Shown here: positions 60,834-64,000 of the stretch, piece by piece
Layout: every line of letters starts with the position of its first letter
Numbering within the stretch: the stretch's first letter is position 1
Assembly (NCBI GenBank): GCA_022225965.2
Contig: JAKJXP020000122.1
Location: forward strand, 57,014 to 121,013
Source of the DNA: Diatrype stigma
Taxonomy: Eukaryota; Ascomycota; Sordariomycetes; Xylariales; Diatrypaceae
Length of the DNA: 64,000 nt
Direction: 5' to 3'
Program-made: the position numbers and the translations under genes
The notes under the pieces: generated by a model
Databases searched by the model: none
Told to the model about the DNA's origin: nothing
What the model saw: only the letters and a program-made list of their open reading frames with translations

Positions 60834-62690
60834 CTAAGCAGACAGTGTCGATTGCCTGCTCGTCTTTCGCGTCATGACCTTGGTGATGGCATGCCGGATG
60901 ATCACCCCGGCTTTCTCGATCTCCTTCTTGGAGAGCCCAGACGTGATACACACCTTCAATGCTGGCTGGATATTGAGGTCATTATCGTTCAGCGCGTTGA
61001 TCTTGTTAAGAACCGGCAAGCTCTTGAGCTTCGTAATCAGCACTCCATTGGCCAATGTCTGTTTATTCGTCAGTGTCAAGTCCAGGGAGCTTCTACAGCG
61101 GGGCACCTTCGGGAGACATACCTCCTCTACGCAGTCAAAAAACAGTCTCTCCTGGTCTTCGTAGCTCAGCCGCCTCGACTGCACAACCTCGGGCTTGAAC
61201 ACTAGGAGCATAACAGGGTTCTCCGGGTGGCTTGTGCACATGACCCAGTCGCTCCGGGGATCCAATTGCGCCCTCATGGCCTTGATGTTCTCGCGGCACT
61301 GGAGCAAGATCTCAGGATTCGACTGCAGCAGATTCAGAGTCTCGCTGGCCGTCACCGTAGACATGGCTGGCAGAGCAGCCGAATACGTATACGATAAAGC
61401 GTTGATGCGCTGATGCTCCACGATATCTCGAGTCCCGGCACAGAATCCACCGGCTGCACAGAGAGGTCCAGCGAGAGAGCCAATGATCATATCGACCTGG
61501 GAGGAATCCACATTCTGGGCTTCAGTAAGCCCTCGTCCGGTCCGGCCGAGAACACCAAACGACCATGTCTCATCTAGTACAATACGGAACTTGTATTTCT
61601 CTTTCAATTCGACCTGCAGGGTTTTGTTAGTCCGGGTTTCATCCAAGTAGTATGCGAGGGTAGTGGTAGATTAGGCATTTCTGCCAAATCCGCTACAGCC
61701 GCGAGGACGGCGAGGACGGCGAGGACAGCGAGGATCTGAGGTAGACATACGAGCTTGGGAAGATCTATGCTGTCACCAATCATCTCAAACAGGCCCTCGG
61801 TAACAATGAACCTCCTGGTCAGGATTTTCTTCTTCGCCTGCTCCTCAGCGACGGTTTTCAAGATCCTCTCCAAGTCTTCCATATCGTTGTGCTTGTACCA
61901 TTTGATGTTGCTCCTAGAGGCCTCCAGGCCGTTCCTGATGGAATAGTTCACCATTTTATCGGCTACAATGACATCGCCACGCTTGCAAAAGGACGGAAGG
62001 GCACCGGCTATGGTGGAGTAGGCATGAGCGTATACAATGCTGCTTTGGGTACCAAGGAATGTCGCAATATCGGCTTCGGTCTTCATGTGGACATCCTGGG
62101 TACCGTAGAACTGCGGGGGTCCGCAAGGTCCCACGCCATAGGTGCGCAGTGTCTGTATAGCTTTCTCCTTGATCGTTTCGTTGGCATTGAAATTGTAGAA
62201 ATTGTAGCTAGCGAGGTTCGTGACTGTTTTGCCGTTGGATAGCTTCGACTTGGGGCCGGTCGCTCTGTAAGAAGCACATCATGTGTCAGCAACTTCGAGC
62301 CCAGTTCTCCCCATCCCCATCCCCATCAAGCTGCCTCGATCAACAAAGCTATACATACCCAACAATCACAGGTAACTTCTCAGCCTCCAATTCCTCGGTA
62401 GCAGTCTGGTGGGAGGCCAGAGGCTCGGGCTCCCAATCCCTCACGAGCTCATCGATCTCGTCCTCCCGGAGCTTGACGTAGTTTGGACCATGGGTAGGGT
62501 AGGATGGCGACAGCAGGTAGCGAATGAAGAAGATGACGAGGATAAGCTCTATGGCAGATCGCACGGGATCGTTCTGGTAGCTGGACTGGATGTAGCGGAT
62601 CAACACGGCACTCCCGGGTACTTTCTGAAAGGCCTCGGAGATTTCGTGTACCGAGGCCTGTAGGTAGGCCTGAGCCTCGTGGAGGTCCAT
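60834..62690 (-). CDS. lcb1: Serine palmitoyltransferase subunit 1 (Lcb1)
   Basis: Non-PLP-binding subunit of serine palmitoyltransferase, the ER enzyme that condenses serine and palmitoyl-CoA in the first step of sphingolipid synthesis; it works as a heterodimer with Lcb2. Four exons (62690-62359, 62264-61751, 61613-61122, 61058-60834), all GT-AG, encode 520 residues. A single membrane helix lies at about residues 44-62 (SAIELILVIFFIRYLLS). The fold-type I aminotransferase body follows, with YGVGPCGPPQFYGTQDVHMK containing Cys158, the position equivalent to the conserved active-site-facing cysteine of SPTLC1. RIVLDETWSFGVLGRTGRG is present, while the PLP lysine is absent, as expected for this subunit. 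The length is normal. It is the last gene in the window. Confidence 0.95.
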
Positions 62691-63139
62691 GGTCGGTTGG
62701 CTGCCTTTTACAAATGGTGTACTTCGGCAGGCTAATTCATCGGGGAGCTGAGCGGTGTGTATCGTGCACTTCGTAGCAGGCGGATTAGCAGGCAGATGAA
62801 TACTCAAGTTAGAACAGTAATAATAAGAATAGCTAACAGAGGGTGGGTGATGCCTTCGGAAGTTCAGGATCGCAAATTAAGGAAGGGAGTGAACCCCTAC
62901 CCACAATTGCCAGCGGCCTGGATCCCTGCACCTTGTCATCTCTTGTGTCGCGTTAAATTGAATTGAATCCCACGCTTCCGATAGGCGCAAAGTCCCTACC
63001 TAGGCTGCTAGGTACGGAGTGCACCCAGCTGCTTACATACATACCGAGAGTGCACATAACGGGAAGATACATACACGTATGTGGTAAGGTGTAGGTGCGG
63101 TCCACTTTACAGTCTTCACTACACAGGCTGACAGTCCGG

Positions 63140-63206
63140 ATAGGAGGCACTAAATAGGAGGTGCCAAATAGGAGGCGCCAAATAGGAGGCGCCAAATAGG
63201 AGGCAC
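63140..63206. repeat. 14-bp tandem repeat, about 4.8 copies
   Basis: Units of the form ataggaggcgccaa; the two central copies are exact and the outer ones differ by one or two bases. Each central unit carries the palindrome ggcgcc. It lies about 450 bp upstream of the lcb1 start. Confidence 0.8.
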
Positions 63207-63965
63207 GCACGTCAATCGGCCTCAGTGCAGCCTCTAGTCAGGCGCCTCTTCTGAGGCTCTTCATATCTTCGGGGCTTGCTGAATATGCTTTTCCTTGACC
63301 TACACGCCGATACTCTGGCCTTCCCCATACCAAAGTTGCAAGTAGGTGCCCATTGGAGAAGCCAATAGGGTTGTTTGCGACATTATGGAACGCGAAGAGG
63401 TATGTGGACAGTGTAAACCTATCTCTGAACATAATACAGGTAGCATGCTGTAAACGTTACTACATCTTAGAAGATCGATATAAGTAAACACCTTTGACCG
63501 CATGCCTAGGTAAGTTAGATTAGCAAGCCGACATCTAAACTACCTAGAGGATAGGTTCAGCTATCTTTAAATTTTCAACGCCAACCATTTTGCTGATCTA
63601 TATGTTTCGTACGAGGTATAGCAACTAAAGAATTACCGTGTTGGGTTCCCCTGGCCTAGTTGGTTGTCTGGAATTGGGTCGCATCCACGAATGAGAAGCA
63701 AAAAGAAAACCTGAGAGGGAGCTTCATTGCCGAAGGCCTGATTGATGCATACACAATATAAGAAGAATGTCTTGGATATCCTTTCATAGCTTCTTCAGCT
63801 TCTCAAAATTCGGGGCTCCCTATCATTATAGCTTCATATTGTGCTAAAGCTAATATCGTAGGACCAGCTATGACAATCAGGAACACATTTAGATGCCCCC
63901 CCCCCTTCACCGCCTTCTAGAAGGAAACAATAGATTCTTTTCCGGATGGTCCCCCCCATTATGCC

Positions 63966-64000
63966 TACACACTACACACTACACACTACACACACTACAC
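63966..64000. repeat. acactac heptamer repeat at window edge
   Basis: At least four copies of a seven-base unit run into the end of the window, so the array may continue beyond it. Confidence 0.75.

Larger units (their letters stand above)
62691..64000. other. Intergenic region upstream of lcb1, window end
   Basis: 1.3 kb with no recognised gene. It begins with the lcb1 promoter, and an acttcgta motif lies at 62768, about 80 bp upstream of the lcb1 start. A 14-bp tandem repeat and a heptamer repeat at the window edge are listed separately. Confidence 0.5.

Overview
The window reads as nuclear DNA of a filamentous ascomycete (Pezizomycotina, most likely a Sordariomycete; the order cannot be fixed from sequence alone). 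The reasons are short GT-AG introns, intact single-copy housekeeping genes with filamentous-fungal protein sequences, a Bgs/Fks-type glucan synthase, and a long AT-rich block carrying the signature of repeat-induced point mutation (RIP): CpA/TpG depleted to TpA while CpG survives.

Layout. (1) 1-17,500 is an AT-rich, RIP-degraded isochore with no intact gene. It contains a complete, dead Ty3/gypsy-type LTR retrotransposon on the minus strand (4850-15863) with 260-bp LTRs and a perfect 5-bp target duplication (atcgg). Relics of protease, reverse transcriptase and the integrase C-terminus can be read in the order PR-RT-INT. A non-RIPed GC-rich insertion of about 396 bp, flanked by a 16-bp direct repeat, is nested between RT and the integrase C-terminus. 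(2) At about 17.5 kb the composition switches abruptly to a normal gene-rich segment that continues to the end.

Gene order in the gene-rich part: aconitase (-), Bud20-like zinc finger (+), DASH subunit Dam1 (-), Csr1/Sfh2-like CRAL-TRIO lipid-transfer protein (+), Hnt1-like HIT hydrolase (-), proteasome lid subunit Rpn9 (-), complex I 40-kDa NDUFA9-type subunit (+), Efm5-type lysine methyltransferase (+), a gene-poor 6.8-kb gap, beta-1,3-glucan synthase Fks1 (+), a Ser/Thr-rich GPI-type wall protein (+), a secreted GH17 glucanase (-), and the Lcb1 subunit of serine palmitoyltransferase (-). All twelve genes could be spliced by hand into uninterrupted reading frames of family-typical length. 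Two have very short internal exons (14 and 15 nt).

Functionally this is mostly unrelated housekeeping DNA, not a biosynthetic cluster. The one possible theme is cell wall: glucan synthase, a GPI wall protein and a GH17 wall glucanase lie within about 14 kb. No rRNA, tRNA, CRISPR array, telomere or biosynthetic cluster was recognised. The most unusual material is the RIP-killed retroelement with its RIP-free nested insertion and its unexplained 3' domain with a 27-bp in-phase tandem repeat. Next come the Fks1 hot-spot-1 sequence and several dispersed short motifs in the intergenic DNA.
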